From Planctomycetota bacterium (GTDB lineage Bacteria > Planctomycetota > Planctomycetia > Planctomycetales > Planctomycetaceae): 5,928 nucleotides of DNA. Position 1 is the first letter of the stretch, and each line of letters starts with the position of its first letter. Position numbers and translations under genes: made by a program. Positions 5,456-5,928 of this stretch are shown here, one piece after another. The notes beneath the pieces are model-generated. The model was not told the DNA's origin, did no database searches, and worked only from the letters and a program-made list of their open reading frames with translations. Location: positions 1-5,928 of the forward strand of contig JAPLOC010000224.1 in assembly GCA_026692825.1 (NCBI GenBank), given 5' to 3'.

Positions 5456-5741
5456 GGGGAGGGCCTCCACGGATCGCTTTGGGAACAAACGACAGGGAAT
5501 CTTCTCGGCGGAACAGACAGGGGAAGTGTATCCTCCATTTGGCCGAAAACTAGGGATCCACGGAGAGCCGCCCCAACAGACCGTGGACCGGCTTGACGAC
5601 GCGCAAACTCGTCTTGCCCGATTTTTCCGTTTCCGTTATTCAGTCCGTTCTCCACAGATTCGCTGGATTGGGTTGCGTCATCACATCCCTTACCCGATCC
5701 CACCTTCCCCCCGGTTCGTCCCCTCCCTGGATCCCTTCCCC
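5456..5741. other. Divergent spacer with an inverted repeat
   Basis: This 286-nt spacer should carry the promoters of the minus-strand enzyme operon and of the rightward exported protein. I see no convincing -35/-10 pair on either strand. On the minus strand there is a TACACT-like hexamer around 5525-5530 with no good partner. TCCACGG (5557-5563) and CCGTGGA (5581-5587) are perfect complements with a 17-nt gap. TCCACGGA also occurs at 5466-5473, close to the minus-strand start codon. The inverted repeat could be an operator or a hairpin; it is short enough to be chance. Confidence 0.4.
5464..5468 (-). promoter_or_regulatory. Ribosome binding site deciding the transglutaminase start
   Basis: GGAGG on the minus strand, 8 nt before ATG 5455. 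It settles the start in favour of this ATG, because the upstream TTG at 5488 has no comparable site. Confidence 0.75.
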
Positions 5742-5928
5742 ATGACCGGTGTCCGCCGAGTCCGCACTGATGCGCAGACCCGGACCGCGTGTCGGTCTGT
5801 TGTCCCGTGTCTGCTGTGTTTCGCGCTGCTGAACGGCTTTGTTCAGTCTGCGGAGGCCCAGTCCAAAGCGACGCCGCGTGGTGCCGCCGCCGACAAGCGG
5901 CTGCCCCGCAGCATCAAAGACACCGTCC
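5742..5928 (+). CDS. Exported protein of unknown function, 5' part only
   Basis: Sixty-two codons are visible before the right edge of the window. I do not recognise the family. The N-terminus looks like a Sec signal peptide: a basic region (Arg5, Arg6, Arg8, Arg14, Arg18), a hydrophobic stretch VVPCLLCFALLNGFV (about 20-34) and a cleavage site after Ala39 (S-A-E-A then Gln40). The exposed mature start (SKATPRGAAADKRLPRSIKD) is polar and probably a flexible linker. No strong ribosome binding site precedes the ATG; a GGA lies 10 nt upstream. An in-frame TTG at 5673 could in principle extend it, but would put 23 residues, many of them prolines, before the signal. The gene is divergent to the enzyme operon, so the two could share a regulator, but nothing shows this. 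Confidence 0.65.
   Translation, partial: MTGVRRVRTDAQTRTACRSVVPCLLCFALLNGFVQSAEAQSKATPRGAAADKRLPRSIKDTV

Noticed and set aside
5456..5488. Extension of the transglutaminase to TTG 5488
   Set aside because: No ribosome binding site precedes it, whereas ATG 5455 has GGAGG at 8 nt and gives a standard signal peptide.

Overview
The window (about 60% GC by eye) most likely comes from a planctomycete of the Planctomycetia. The strongest marker is the gene at 1507-2529, a DUF1559 pseudopilin-like protein. It has the N-terminal prepilin signature GFTLIELLVVIAIIGIL, the QQAREAARRTQCKNNLKQ segment, a C-terminal H-X9-DG motif and a TWRGLGTR...GEF ending. This family is hugely expanded in that phylum. 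Genus cannot be decided from the sequence.

Layout. Positions 1-301 hold no gene I can defend, but carry a near-perfect 23-bp direct repeat (1-23 and 189-211). Positions 302-1279 (+) encode an intact aldo/keto reductase with a TTG start. Positions 1280-1506 hold a small hairpin, a good sigma70-like promoter (1392-1419) and a perfect 8-bp stem-loop next to the predicted transcription start. The DUF1559 gene follows (1507-2529, +). Positions 2530-2967 are a 438-nt convergent intergenic region rich in hairpins. One of these is a convincing minus-strand intrinsic terminator with a branched stem (2672-2743), far downstream of the gene it would serve. Two minus-strand genes come next and look like an operon: a secreted transglutaminase-like protein (4289-5455, upstream member) and a secreted alpha/beta-hydrolase (2968-4227, GTG start). 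A 286-nt divergent spacer separates them from the 5' end of another exported protein (5742 to the window edge, +).

How the genes work together. The two minus-strand genes, 61 nt apart, both encode exported enzymes with their own C-terminal beta-rich domains: a Cys-His-acid papain-like fold protein and a Ser-Asp-His hydrolase. I infer that they act together outside the cytoplasm on a protein or ester-linked substrate, which the sequence does not identify. The aldo/keto reductase and the DUF1559 gene appear to be independent single-gene units. I see no CRISPR array, tRNA, rRNA, insertion sequence or recognisable defence system. The most unusual material is the structured convergent intergenic region, the direct repeat at the left edge and the exported enzyme pair.
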